This document shows, piece by piece, positions 8,854-16,933 of a stretch of DNA of 64,000 bases. Both the position numbers and the translations under genes were made by a program. Position 1 is the stretch's first letter, and each line of letters begins with the position of its first letter. The notes under the pieces were generated by a model. The model did no database searches. It was not told the origin of the DNA and saw only the letters and a program-made list of their open reading frames with translations. This stretch comes from Chloroflexota bacterium (GTDB lineage: Bacteria > Chloroflexota > Limnocylindria > P2-11E), in contig VBFY01000060.1 in the NCBI GenBank assembly GCA_005889405.1, positions 18,393-82,392 on the forward strand, in the 5' to 3' direction.

Positions 8854-9965
8854 CTGCGCTCCGAGCGGACGCCGCGTCCCGCCGTCCGATCGGACCGGAG
8901 GCTGAGGCTCATGCATCTCACCGGATTGCCGATCGCGAGACTGTTGGCCGGCACGTCGGCGGTCACCCTGCTTCCGGCCGAGATCACCGAGCCCGATCCG
9001 ATGGTCACGCCTGGGTCGATGCTCGCCCCATGCGCGATCCACACGTCGGAGCCGATGACGACCGGGCCCGTTCGATCGCCCGTCCGATCCGAGACGCGCA
9101 CGAAGGAACCGAACTGGCAGCGCTCGCCGATCGTCACCGAGCGCGAGACGGTCACCGACACGCCGTAGTTGAAGATCGTGCCCGCGCCGATCTCGAGCGC
9201 TCCACCCCGTGCGCAGACCAAACCGGTCGGGATCATCCCGCCGAGCAGGACGGCATTCGAGCCGACGCGGATGCTGCCTTCGTTCACGACGGCGACCGGT
9301 CCGCCGGCGCGCACGTGCGTTCCGAGCGTGCAGGTCCGCAGGTACCACGCCGCGCGGATGATGTCGGCCGCCGCGCGCACCTTTCCGATGACCGAACGAG
9401 CGGGAACGATCGAACGGTCGTGCGCCACGGGCATGCGCTCCGCGCCATCGCCTGTCCGGCTCGACGCGGATGATGGCTGAGCTGCCCCGAATCGCCGCGA
9501 CACGACCGCGCCCGGCGGCACGACCGCGCCGCTCTCGATCGATGCCCCCGGCAGCAGGATGGCGCGCTCGCCGATGAATGCCCCGGCGCCGACGACCACC
9601 GGGCGCGACGGCGGGAGGCGATGCTCTCCGTCCAGCGGATGGAAGTGGTTGTCCATGATCTTGCAGAAGGCTCCGAGGGTCGCACCGGCGCCGATCGTGA
9701 TGCGCGCGATGGCCTCGAGGGACGCGCCCGACTCGATCCGGACATCTCGGCCGACCCGGATCTCGGCGCCACTCGTGGCGTGTAGCTCGATCGGCGCGGA
9801 CCGCGCGTCGAGGACGACGTCCTCGTCGACGATCACGTCACCCTGGCCGTGGATCCAGACCTTTCCGAGCACACGGACCGATCGCGCGAGTGACGGCCTG
9901 CGACCGAGGGCGAAGTGACGCACCAGTCCGACCGAGTGGCGACGGAGCGGCGTGGCTGCGCTCAT
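8850..9965 (-). CDS. Double left-handed beta-helix acyltransferase
   Basis: The 371-aa protein has two hexapeptide-repeat segments in one chain, at about residues 40-155 and 215-345, joined by a Ser/Arg-rich linker. Each has its own acyltransferase-type turn: DNHFHPLDG in the first, and FNYGVSV with WIAHGASIDPGVTIG in the second. Each segment ends in a typical closing coil (VVPPGAVVSRRF and VPANSLAIGNPVR). LbH acyltransferases acetylate or acylate sugars using acyl-CoA or acyl-ACP. The ACP gene follows directly with a 4-bp overlap. Two acceptors or an internal heterotrimer-like arrangement are possible. Confidence 0.85.
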   Translation of the reverse strand: MSAATPLRRHSVGLVRHFALGRRPSLARSVRVLGKVWIHGQGDVIVDEDVVLDARSAPIELHATSGAEIRVGRDVRIESGASLEAIARITIGAGATLGAFCKIMDNHFHPLDGEHRLPPSRPVVVGAGAFIGERAILLPGASIESGAVVPPGAVVSRRFGAAQPSSASSRTGDGAERMPVAHDRSIVPARSVIGKVRAAADIIRAAWYLRTCTLGTHVRAGGPVAVVNEGSIRVGSNAVLLGGMIPTGLVCARGGALEIGAGTIFNYGVSVTVSRSVTIGERCQFGSFVRVSDRTGDRTGPVVIGSDVWIAHGASIDPGVTIGSGSVISAGSRVTADVPANSLAIGNPVRCMSLSLRSDRTAGRGVRSERR

Positions 9966-10714
9966 GCGCCCTCGGCGAGGGGTGCGAGCACGCCGATCAG
10001 CTCCCGCGCGATCCTCATGCGCGCTGGCGCGGTCAGGTGTCCACCGTCTGTCGTATAGCCGGGCACGAGCGCGGCGATCGGCCGTCCGTGGAGGAGGTGC
10101 AGCTCGCGGGCACCGTCCGGCGCCATCGATTCGGCACTCGCGAGGTCGAACAGCGGCTCCCTCCCCGCGTACGCCCGACGCATGAGACCGTTGAACTCCT
10201 CGCGACGCTCGTTATCGGCGAGAGCCTCGGGGACGCGCCGGAGGAGTCCGCTCACCGCCGCGCGGGCGCCGGCCGGGACCACGGTCAGCGGTGCGGTGAC
10301 GTGCACGAACGTCGCGCGCCGATATGCCTCCCGCAGGCCACGGATCGTTCGGTCGTACGACCGGAACAGCCACGCGGCGTCCGTCCGTGCGGTGATGTCC
10401 GAGTAGCAGAACTTGAGCATCACGATGTCCGCGGACGGCCCGATGCCGCCACGGAGCAGGCCCTCGAAATGCCGCAGCTTGCGAGCGGGATCGCCGTTCG
10501 CGGAGAGCAGGGCGTGCCCGAACGCGCGCTGCGGTAGATAGTCCCCCGTCTCGAGCACACGAAGGGTCTCGTCGCCCTCGTTCGCGGCGATAGCGCGCAC
10601 ACCATCCAACAGATCCGCGCCGACGGAACGGTGCGCGAAGAAGATCCGCAGCCGCGCGAGCCGTTCGAGGTCGCCCTGCAGTCCAGGCTCGCGGCTCGTT
10701 GCCAGCGCGTTCAC
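9962..10714 (-). CDS. SGNH/GDSL-like protein
   Basis: The 250-aa protein resembles the SGNH hydrolase fold without a classical GDS box. The N-terminal strand reads IFFAHRSVG. The block III position is MLKFCYSDI, and the C-terminal catalytic Asp/His pair appears in TDGGHLTAPAR. No signal peptide is obvious, so it is probably cytoplasmic or membrane-surface. In sugar clusters such proteins often act as O-acyl transferases or esterases. It starts with GTG overlapping the flippase-GT stop, and its own stop overlaps the next start. The family assignment is moderate and the reaction is unknown. Confidence 0.6.
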   Translation of the reverse strand: MNALATSREPGLQGDLERLARLRIFFAHRSVGADLLDGVRAIAANEGDETLRVLETGDYLPQRAFGHALLSANGDPARKLRHFEGLLRGGIGPSADIVMLKFCYSDITARTDAAWLFRSYDRTIRGLREAYRRATFVHVTAPLTVVPAGARAAVSGLLRRVPEALADNERREEFNGLMRRAYAGREPLFDLASAESMAPDGARELHLLHGRPIAALVPGYTTDGGHLTAPARMRIARELIGVLAPLAEGA

Positions 10715-13389
10715 TCGACACTCCGGAGGATGCCTTCCGTCGGACGCGCGCTGCGTTGGAGGGCGAGGCGAATGGTCCGCAGGTACTGCACTCGCTGACG
10801 CGGCCAGCGGTAACGCTCGTTCCGCGCCGCCGCTCGCGCGACGAGCTGCGCGCGCCGCTCGGGATCGTGATACAGGCTTCGGATACCGCGCGCGAGGTCG
10901 GCCGGATCGCCCGAGTCGAACATCTCGAAGCTGTCGTCGCCGAAGTACGCCTGCACCGCGCTCGTACGCGATACCAAAGCCGGCTTCCGCATGGTGACGA
11001 AGTCGAACATCTTGTTGCAGTGCGTGATGTCGCGGAAGGCGTCGCGTTTCATCGCGACGACACCGGCGTCCGCTGCCGCGATGGCGCGCACGAGATCCTC
11101 GAGCGAGACCCAGCCCATGCTGAACGAGACCCGGTCGTCGACCTGCCGCAGGGCCGCCAGTCGCTCGAGGTATGGGCGGTACGTGCCGCCACCGATCAGC
11201 TGCACCGCGAGCGCGGGGATCTCGTCGCGCAGGAGCGCGACCGCCTCGATGAGCGTGTCGAGCCCGTAGCGCTCCTCCATGGTGCCGTGGCAGATCAGCA
11301 CGAATTTGCCGTCTGACCGCGGCGGCACGGTGAAGCGCTCGGGATCGAAGACCTTCTCGTCCGACGCGTTGAGGACCACGTCGATGCGGCCTTCGTCCGA
11401 CCCACGCCGCACAAAGGCTTCGCGCATCTGCTCGGTGCAGGTGATCGCCTGCGAGGCGAACGCGACGCTGAGCCGCTCGACCGATCCGAGCATCCGCACC
11501 GCGGGGTGCGTGAGCGAGGTCTTGAACTTCGATGAGAAGAATTCCGGCATCGCCTCGGCGAGATGCAGGAGCACCGGCGTGCCGGTCAGCTTCGGCACGA
11601 TCGCCGCGAAGACGAGCGAGTCGGGCGGCGTGTTCACCTGCACGAGGTCATAGGGCCGGCGGATATGCAGGGCGCTCAGGTACGCGCCGGCGAGGACGAG
11701 GAAGGCGCCGTACTCGTAGAGGTAGCGGCGCATACCACCGCGTACGTGGCTCAGCGGCAGGCGACGGATGGTGAGCGCTCCGGTGCGTTCGAAGCGCGCC
11801 TCGCCGCTCCGGCGCATGCAGAGCACGTCCACCTCGAAGCCGTCACCCAGAAGCGCGTCGACCTCGCGGCGCAGCAGCGGATCGTTGTCGTAGTAGAGCT
11901 GCCGGATGACACAGATCCGCGGCGCCCGACGCGTCGGTCCGCCTTCCGGTACACGGGTGCGCCGGCGCGGCGGGACGAGCGTCGCCGCGAGCCGGAGGTC
12001 GTCGATGGGCAGCGCCTGCAGCAGCACGCATCCGAGACCGAAGACCAGGATCCCCAGTGGAGCACTCAGGACGAGCGGCGCATCGGCGAAGGGCAGGAGG
12101 GCGAGACCGGCGATGGCGCCGGCGGCGAGCGTGCGCGCCATGCGTCCGCCGGTCAGGTTGATGAGACCGGGGGGCGCCGCGACGACGAGCGCGCCGAGCA
12201 GGAAGAGCTCCGTCACCGAGGTGATCGCCGCCGCGCCCTCGATACCGAGGATCGGGATGGCGATGATGTTCGCCGCGAAGTTGAGGACCGCGGCGAGCGA
12301 CGCGATCACCAGCAGCCGTCGCTCGAGGTGCAGCGCGAAGAGCGCCGCGCCCAGCACCGAGTTCACGTAGAGGAACAGCAGCCCCGGCGCCAGGAGGCGC
12401 AGTGCGCTCGCCGCGGGCGCGTACGCGGGAAGCGGATACAGCACGCCGATGATCGATGGCGCGAGGGCGGTGAGGAGGACGAACGCGAGCATGCCGGCCA
12501 GCAGCAGATACAGGAGCGTCTTCTCGACCGCCGGCCGGAGCGCCGCGACCGAGACATCGGAGAGGCGCGAGTACATCGGGTAGAGGACCGTTCCGCAGAC
12601 GATCGCCGGCACGATGGACGCGGCGCTGAAGAGGCGATACGCGGCGGCGTAGTGACCGAGGCTCTCACGCGGGGTCATGCGTTCGACGAGCGCCATATCG
12701 GCGTTGAAGTAGAACGTCCCCACGATCCAGTAGAGGCCGATCGGGATCACTGACCCAAAGAGCGCGGTGGTCGCGGCGATATCGATCCGCGGCCGCAGGA
12801 CGCCCGATCCCCGGAGCGCGAGGACCAGCAGGCAGACCGCGAGCGCGGCCGACAGCGCGTACACGACGGCGACGGACACGACGCCGAAGCCCGCCTGCAG
12901 GACCGCGATCCCGAACACCGCCGCGGCGACCCGCTGCAGCGCGTTCGCGATCGTGGGGATCAGGAAATGCTCGTTGCCCTGGAGGAACGCGGCCAGCGCG
13001 CCGGCGACCCCCACGAAGAGAAGCGAATCGACGAGGACGAGGATCGTCGCCTGGAGCTCGGCCTCGTAGCCGAGCACGACGGTGAGCGCCCAGGCGGTCG
13101 GGAGCGCGACGAGCCAGAGGCCGGCGCGCACCGCCAGCGCCGGCCAGAGCACGGTGGCCGCGCCGGCGCCCTTCTGAGCCACCGCGCGCGTGACATGCGT
13201 CGCGACGCCGAAGTCGATGACGATCGCGAAGAACGCGGAGTAGCTGAGCGCGAGCGACAGCTCGCCGAACCGCGCCGGACCGAGGAGGCGCGCCTGCGCG
13301 AGCACGAACAGGAAGGTCGCGATCCACGTGACCGCCTGGCCACTGGACACGATCGCGATGTTCTTCAGGAGGACGCGGACGCTGTTCAT
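10711..13389 (-). CDS. Wzx-type flippase fused to a GT4 glycosyltransferase
   Basis: One 892-aa reading frame has two parts. Residues 1 to about 440 are a multi-pass oligosaccharide flippase (MATE/Wzx type; ARLLGPARFGELSLALSYS near the N-terminus, about 12-14 hydrophobic segments). After a short Arg/Pro linker comes a GT-B glycosyltransferase family 4 (RICVIRQLYYDND; later DLVQVNTPPDS and LICHGTMEERYGLDT). In the linker the Val and Leu codons I checked are GTC, GTA or CTC, so I see no start codon there, and the nearest upstream GTG lies in the last membrane helix. That supports a true fusion coupling sugar addition with lipid-linked unit export. The start at 13389 overlaps the ligase stop; the open frame extending to 14871 is a shadow. 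Confidence 0.88.
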   Translation of the reverse strand: MNSVRVLLKNIAIVSSGQAVTWIATFLFVLAQARLLGPARFGELSLALSYSAFFAIVIDFGVATHVTRAVAQKGAGAATVLWPALAVRAGLWLVALPTAWALTVVLGYEAELQATILVLVDSLLFVGVAGALAAFLQGNEHFLIPTIANALQRVAAAVFGIAVLQAGFGVVSVAVVYALSAALAVCLLVLALRGSGVLRPRIDIAATTALFGSVIPIGLYWIVGTFYFNADMALVERMTPRESLGHYAAAYRLFSAASIVPAIVCGTVLYPMYSRLSDVSVAALRPAVEKTLLYLLLAGMLAFVLLTALAPSIIGVLYPLPAYAPAASALRLLAPGLLFLYVNSVLGAALFALHLERRLLVIASLAAVLNFAANIIAIPILGIEGAAAITSVTELFLLGALVVAAPPGLINLTGGRMARTLAAGAIAGLALLPFADAPLVLSAPLGILVFGLGCVLLQALPIDDLRLAATLVPPRRRTRVPEGGPTRRAPRICVIRQLYYDNDPLLRREVDALLGDGFEVDVLCMRRSGEARFERTGALTIRRLPLSHVRGGMRRYLYEYGAFLVLAGAYLSALHIRRPYDLVQVNTPPDSLVFAAIVPKLTGTPVLLHLAEAMPEFFSSKFKTSLTHPAVRMLGSVERLSVAFASQAITCTEQMREAFVRRGSDEGRIDVVLNASDEKVFDPERFTVPPRSDGKFVLICHGTMEERYGLDTLIEAVALLRDEIPALAVQLIGGGTYRPYLERLAALRQVDDRVSFSMGWVSLEDLVRAIAAADAGVVAMKRDAFRDITHCNKMFDFVTMRKPALVSRTSAVQAYFGDDSFEMFDSGDPADLARGIRSLYHDPERRAQLVARAAARNERYRWPRQRVQYLRTIRLALQRSARPTEGILRSVE

Positions 13390-14900
13390 CGAACTGCCGC
13401 GGGGCTCGTCCGCACCTGATCCCGCAGATAGGCGGTCAGGCCCAGCATCACGCCGAGCACGATCATGTTCCGGCTGTACGTCAGGCCGAGATCCACCGAC
13501 GAGAAGACGACCTGGATCGTGATGAGGAGCACCGGCACGAGGGCGAGCAGCTTCATCTCGGTCGTCGCAAGACGCTTGAACAGCGACGCGGCGACGATGG
13601 CGCTCTGGGAGACGAGTGCCCAGAACGCGACGAACCCGGCGATGCCCGCCTTCAGCCAGACCCAGAGGACCGCGTCGTGGGTCATGTAGCGCCAGTAGAC
13701 GAAGTTCGAGAGCTCCGGAGGCTCTCGCAGGAAGAGATACTGCTGACCCAGACCGACGCCGGTCAGCGGCACCTGCTTCAGCGTGTACGCGATGTTCGCG
13801 TTCTCGAGCTCGCGCCACCAATTGGACGAGAGATCGCGAGCGTTGAGCGACGTCGGATCGATCGCGCCCTTGAGCGCGCGGATCGGCTGCGCCAGCAACC
13901 CCTGTTGGTCCCAGGCGATGACCGCGTAGACGAGGAAGCACGCGAACGCGGAGCCGAACAGCAGGAGCGTGCGGCGCGGCTGTGCCGACGCGAGCAGGAC
14001 AGCGAGCACGACGAATGCCGCGGCCATCGCGATGAACGCGACCCGCCTCTGCGTGAGCAGATCGGTGACGATCACGATCGGAGTGGTCAGGTAGAGAGCG
14101 GTCGCGAAACGCGACCGAAGGCCGAGGACGAATGCGCCGACCGCCAGGGCGAGAAGCAGGTCGAGGAACACGACGTCCTCGTGCGCGGTGACGGCCTCGA
14201 GCCAGATCGGCCCGTTCGTCATCTCGATGTAGTTGAAGACACCCTGCACGGCCTTGACCGCGATGAGGACCACGAGCAGCCGCACCAGGATCGACACGTG
14301 ACGCGGGTCGCGAACGAGATTGACGGTGAGCAGATACGTGACGCACAGGTACAGCGGGCCGCGCAGCTCGGCCAGCGCGGCGCTCAGGTTCCAATCGCCG
14401 CCTCGCGCGATGCCGACCCCCAGGCCGACACCGAAGAACGCGCCGTACGCGAGGATCGGCCAGCCGACCGGGCCGAGACGTCCCGGCTCGTTCGCGCGAA
14501 CGACGCGCCGCAGCAGCCATGCGACGAGGGTGAGGATCACGAGCAGGTCGGCCGCGCTGAGCCGCAGCGGGATCGGGGAGTAGCCGGAGACGTTCTGGAA
14601 GAAGTGCAGCTGCCCGGTGATCGGCTCGAGACCGGCGATCCCCCACTCCTCGAGCAGCAGTGCGGCCGCGAACAGCGCGTACAGACCCAGACGCGGCCAC
14701 ACCAGGAGGACGAGTCCCGCGAGAGCGCCCACGAACGGGAGGACGAAGTACGGAGAGCCCTCCGTCGCCACGACCGCGGCGGCATACCCGACGGTGATGG
14801 CGCCGAGACCGGCCATGACCAGCCCGCGTCTCACCATCGCGGCGCGCGCGAGCGCGTCCGCGCTCCGCCACGCGCCCGTGGAGTACGCCGAGATGGTCAC
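13386..14900 (-). CDS. O-antigen ligase/polymerase-like membrane protein
   Basis: The 504-aa polytopic protein has about 12 hydrophobic segments and a large periplasm-facing loop containing a Wzy_C/WaaL-like stretch (NIAYTLKQVPLTGVGLGQ). In a Wzx/Wzz cluster it is most likely the polymerase that joins repeat units on the outer face of the membrane; ligase and polymerase are not separable by sequence. It begins at GTG 14900, overlapping the 50-aa gene, and ends with an ATGA overlap to the flippase fusion. Confidence 0.82.
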   Translation of the reverse strand: MTISAYSTGAWRSADALARAAMVRRGLVMAGLGAITVGYAAAVVATEGSPYFVLPFVGALAGLVLLVWPRLGLYALFAAALLLEEWGIAGLEPITGQLHFFQNVSGYSPIPLRLSAADLLVILTLVAWLLRRVVRANEPGRLGPVGWPILAYGAFFGVGLGVGIARGGDWNLSAALAELRGPLYLCVTYLLTVNLVRDPRHVSILVRLLVVLIAVKAVQGVFNYIEMTNGPIWLEAVTAHEDVVFLDLLLALAVGAFVLGLRSRFATALYLTTPIVIVTDLLTQRRVAFIAMAAAFVVLAVLLASAQPRRTLLLFGSAFACFLVYAVIAWDQQGLLAQPIRALKGAIDPTSLNARDLSSNWWRELENANIAYTLKQVPLTGVGLGQQYLFLREPPELSNFVYWRYMTHDAVLWVWLKAGIAGFVAFWALVSQSAIVAASLFKRLATTEMKLLALVPVLLITIQVVFSSVDLGLTYSRNMIVLGVMLGLTAYLRDQVRTSPAAVR

Positions 14901-15049
14901 AGGAACATCTCGAGGACGTGGAAGCTCACGGCGGCGGAGGCGATGACCAGGCTGATCGCGAGCGCCCGGCCATCGCTAACGCGGCCGCGCGTCAGGCCGA
15001 TGATGGCACCGGCCGCGACGATGACGATCGCCAGCCCTGCGTGACTCAT
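14897..15049 (-). CDS. 50-aa membrane protein
   Basis: This is a small protein with two hydrophobic segments (residues about 5-20 and 29-48) joined by an Arg-rich turn (TRGRVSDGR). Both ends overlap neighbours by 4 bp (ATGA upstream, GTGA downstream), the pattern kept through the whole operon, which supports it as real. It may be an accessory subunit of the polymerase/Wzz complex. I know no family for it. Confidence 0.7.
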   Translation of the reverse strand: MSHAGLAIVIVAAGAIIGLTRGRVSDGRALAISLVIASAAVSFHVLEMFL

Positions 15050-15675
15050 CCGACGCGGAAGGCGCCCCAGTCGCCGGCCCGATCGCGGGTCCGGTTGAGG
15101 ATCAGCTGCGGTGGTCGCTCCGCCCCGACCTCGGCCATCGCCCGCCGGATGAGCGCGACTGGAGTCACCGCGCGCCGCAGCACCAGATATGACTGATCGA
15201 CGCTGTTCGCCCAGGGCACGACAAGCGACGGCGCCACCATCACGGGCGAGAGGTCGATCACGACCTTGGCGTAGGTCCGCTCGGCCTCCGCGAGAACGGC
15301 GGAGAGCCGGCCGAGCGGCGGCGGCTCTGCCCCGGGCTGACCGGCGGGAAGGAAGGAGAGTCCCCGTCGCGCCGTGCGAACGATCGCGCGCTCCAGAGCG
15401 ACGCCGTCGCGGAGGCATTCGGCGAGTCCGGGCCCCGCGGATCGGTCGGCGTCCTCGGTCAGAGAGGGATGCAGCCAGTTCGCATCGACCAGGAGCACCG
15501 CGGTCGTCGAGTCGAAAGCCGCGAGGGACAGGGCCATTCCCAGCGCGACCGTGGTCGTTCCTTCTTTGTGAAGCGTGCTCGTGACGGCAAGGGTTCGTAT
15601 CGGCGACGTACTCGCATGCACCCGCGCCGCGACGCCATCGAAGAGCGCCGTGATCGCTGTCGACTCGATCATCAC
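15046..15675 (-). CDS. BY-kinase-like P-loop protein with degenerate Walker A
   Basis: The 209-aa protein aligns in pattern with the cytoplasmic CpsD/CapB/Wzc ATPase domain that partners Wzz. The Walker A' strand is LLVDANWLHPSL and a later strand is VVIDLSPV. The Walker A region reads HKEGTTT (residues 36-42) where the family has PGEGKST, so the catalytic Lys is replaced by Thr. No C-terminal tyrosine cluster is present. It is probably a non-catalytic partner of the Wzz protein encoded just upstream (GTGA overlap). Starts are possible at GTG 15675 or ATG 15672. Confidence 0.75.
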   Translation of the reverse strand: MMIESTAITALFDGVAARVHASTSPIRTLAVTSTLHKEGTTTVALGMALSLAAFDSTTAVLLVDANWLHPSLTEDADRSAGPGLAECLRDGVALERAIVRTARRGLSFLPAGQPGAEPPPLGRLSAVLAEAERTYAKVVIDLSPVMVAPSLVVPWANSVDQSYLVLRRAVTPVALIRRAMAEVGAERPPQLILNRTRDRAGDWGAFRVG

Positions 15676-16724
15676 GCCGCTCCCTTCATCGCCTTGGGTG
15701 GTTCGGAGTCGAACGTGAGCGCGGCGAGGGCGCCGCGGAGATCGCGCTTCCCGCGTCCGCGACGCCGAGCGCGGACCTGTGGGATCGATGCCGCGACGAT
15801 CGGCGCGCCTAGGCGCTCGAGATCCGCTTCGCTGGCCACGCTGGCCGTCAGTAGCGTGCCGACGATGATCAGCAGCGCGACCAGGGTGACCGCGCCCACC
15901 ATCATCACGCCGAACACGAGCACGGCTTGCCGGAGGCCACCGGAAGGCTGCTGCTGGACCTGGGGCGCGTCGATGACCTGCACGTCGGTGCTCTGACCGA
16001 GCTGCAGCAGCGTCGCCACGATGGCCGCCCGGTCGATGGCCGCGCGCAGGTCATCCACGCGCGCCTGCGCCAGATCGGATGACGTCCGAAGCTGCTGTTG
16101 GCGGTAGCTGTCAGCGGCGTTGAGTGGCGCCGCGTGCAGCGAGTTGAACTCGTCGAGGTCCTGCTGCGCGCGTGCCGACTTCTGTTGCGCGAGCTCGAAT
16201 TCCTTCGAATACAGCGTCGAGGTCACGCTTGCCGACGCGATGCTCGCCGATGCTGCGCGCTCATCGCGGACTGCCACCGCGGCGGCGACCATCTCGAATG
16301 CGATGGTCGGCGCGGGCGCGCGGAACGACACGCGCACGAGATTGGTCCCGAGCGCCTGCACCTTGAAGCGCTTCCGGATGTCATCGACGTAGGTCAGCGG
16401 GTCTCGCGCCGTCGCCAGGTCCGCCTTGAGAGAGGTCCGGTCGACGACCTCGATGAGGAAGGCCTGGGTCTGGACGAGCTGGCCGAACGCCTCGGCGTAC
16501 TCGCTCCCGGGCGTCAGGAAGTTGGGGACGCTCGGCACGTCGGTCATTACCGCGTGCACCTGCAGAAGCTCCTGGGAGTTGCGCTGCACCCAGATCGTCG
16601 CGCTCGACTCGAAGGTCCCGCTGTACTCGGTATACGCAGCGGCGGAACCCGAAACCGCGAGCACCGCGACGACGGCGACGATCGCCCATAGGTAGTTCCG
16701 GGCCGTGTAAACGTACCGCTGCAT
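15672..16724 (-). CDS. wzz: Wzz-type polysaccharide chain-length determinant
   Basis: The 350-aa protein has an N-terminal membrane helix (residues about 11-31), a mostly helical extracellular region with a coiled coil at about 165-240, and a second membrane helix at about 270-295. A short basic cytoplasmic tail follows. This is the Wzz/PCP architecture that sets polymer length with the polymerase. A G-rich Shine-Dalgarno (GATTGAGGG) sits immediately before the ATG. It is the first gene of the 11-gene operon, and the -10-like TAGCGT and TTGAGA repeats lie 42-86 bp upstream. Confidence 0.85.
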   Translation of the reverse strand: MQRYVYTARNYLWAIVAVVAVLAVSGSAAAYTEYSGTFESSATIWVQRNSQELLQVHAVMTDVPSVPNFLTPGSEYAEAFGQLVQTQAFLIEVVDRTSLKADLATARDPLTYVDDIRKRFKVQALGTNLVRVSFRAPAPTIAFEMVAAAVAVRDERAASASIASASVTSTLYSKEFELAQQKSARAQQDLDEFNSLHAAPLNAADSYRQQQLRTSSDLAQARVDDLRAAIDRAAIVATLLQLGQSTDVQVIDAPQVQQQPSGGLRQAVLVFGVMMVGAVTLVALLIIVGTLLTASVASEADLERLGAPIVAASIPQVRARRRGRGKRDLRGALAALTFDSEPPKAMKGAA

Positions 16725-16765
16725 CCCTCAATCCCCCTCAATACCCGTCAGATGGCCGCGACCCG

Positions 16766-16771
16766 ACGCTA
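16766..16771 (-). promoter_or_regulatory. Candidate -10 of the wzz operon
   Basis: On the minus strand this reads TAGCGT. The 9-mer CCGACGCTA (plus strand, 16763-16771) recurs exactly at 42791-42799. In both places 11 nt separate it from the nearest TTGAGA half-site. Conservation of sequence and spacing at unrelated genes supports a promoter core. Confidence 0.55.
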
Positions 16772-16782
16772 GGGGCCAAAGA

Positions 16783-16810
16783 TTGAGACGGCGTAAAGGC
16801 GCCGTTGAGA
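16783..16810 (-). promoter_or_regulatory. TTGAGA operator A upstream of wzz
   Basis: Two TTGAGA hexamers at 16783-16788 and 16805-16810 are exactly 22 bp (two helical turns) apart. A degenerate hexamer may sit between them at 16794. The site takes the place of a -35 box for the wzz operon. See the two related sites at 42811 and 46000. Confidence 0.6.
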
Positions 16811-16933
16811 TTCGTGTAGGCAAACACTCGTGCGGAAGCCGTGTTCGTCGCCCTCACAGCCTCACAGCGAGTGAGGGCTTAATACCGGCGGCCCACCTCG
16901 CTCAACCCGCGGAGGGCTTCATAGCGAGCGAGG
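16811..16933 (+). promoter_or_regulatory. Repeat-rich leader of the divergent + operon
   Basis: This stretch holds a direct repeat CTCACAGC x2 (16853-16868) and an inverted repeat CCCTCAC/GTGAGGG (16851-16857 and 16871-16877). A near-identical 12-mer occurs twice (GAGGGCTTAATA 16873, GAGGGCTTCATA 16912). A perfect 9-bp inverted repeat, ACCTCGCTC/GAGCGAGGT (16895-16903 and 16926-16934), ends on the TTG start. It could be operator DNA or a structured mRNA leader. Confidence 0.4.

Noticed and set aside
13390-14871. N-terminal extension of the flippase-GT frame, making 1386 aa
   Set aside because: The extension lies on the O-antigen-ligase gene in another frame and reads as Arg/Ala-rich noise; ATG 13389 fits the overlap pattern.
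13677-15044. Plus-strand open frame of 455 codons opposite the ligase
   Set aside because: Composition is Arg/Glu/Asp-rich antisense noise, and the minus-strand gene has clear membrane-protein content and coupled ends.
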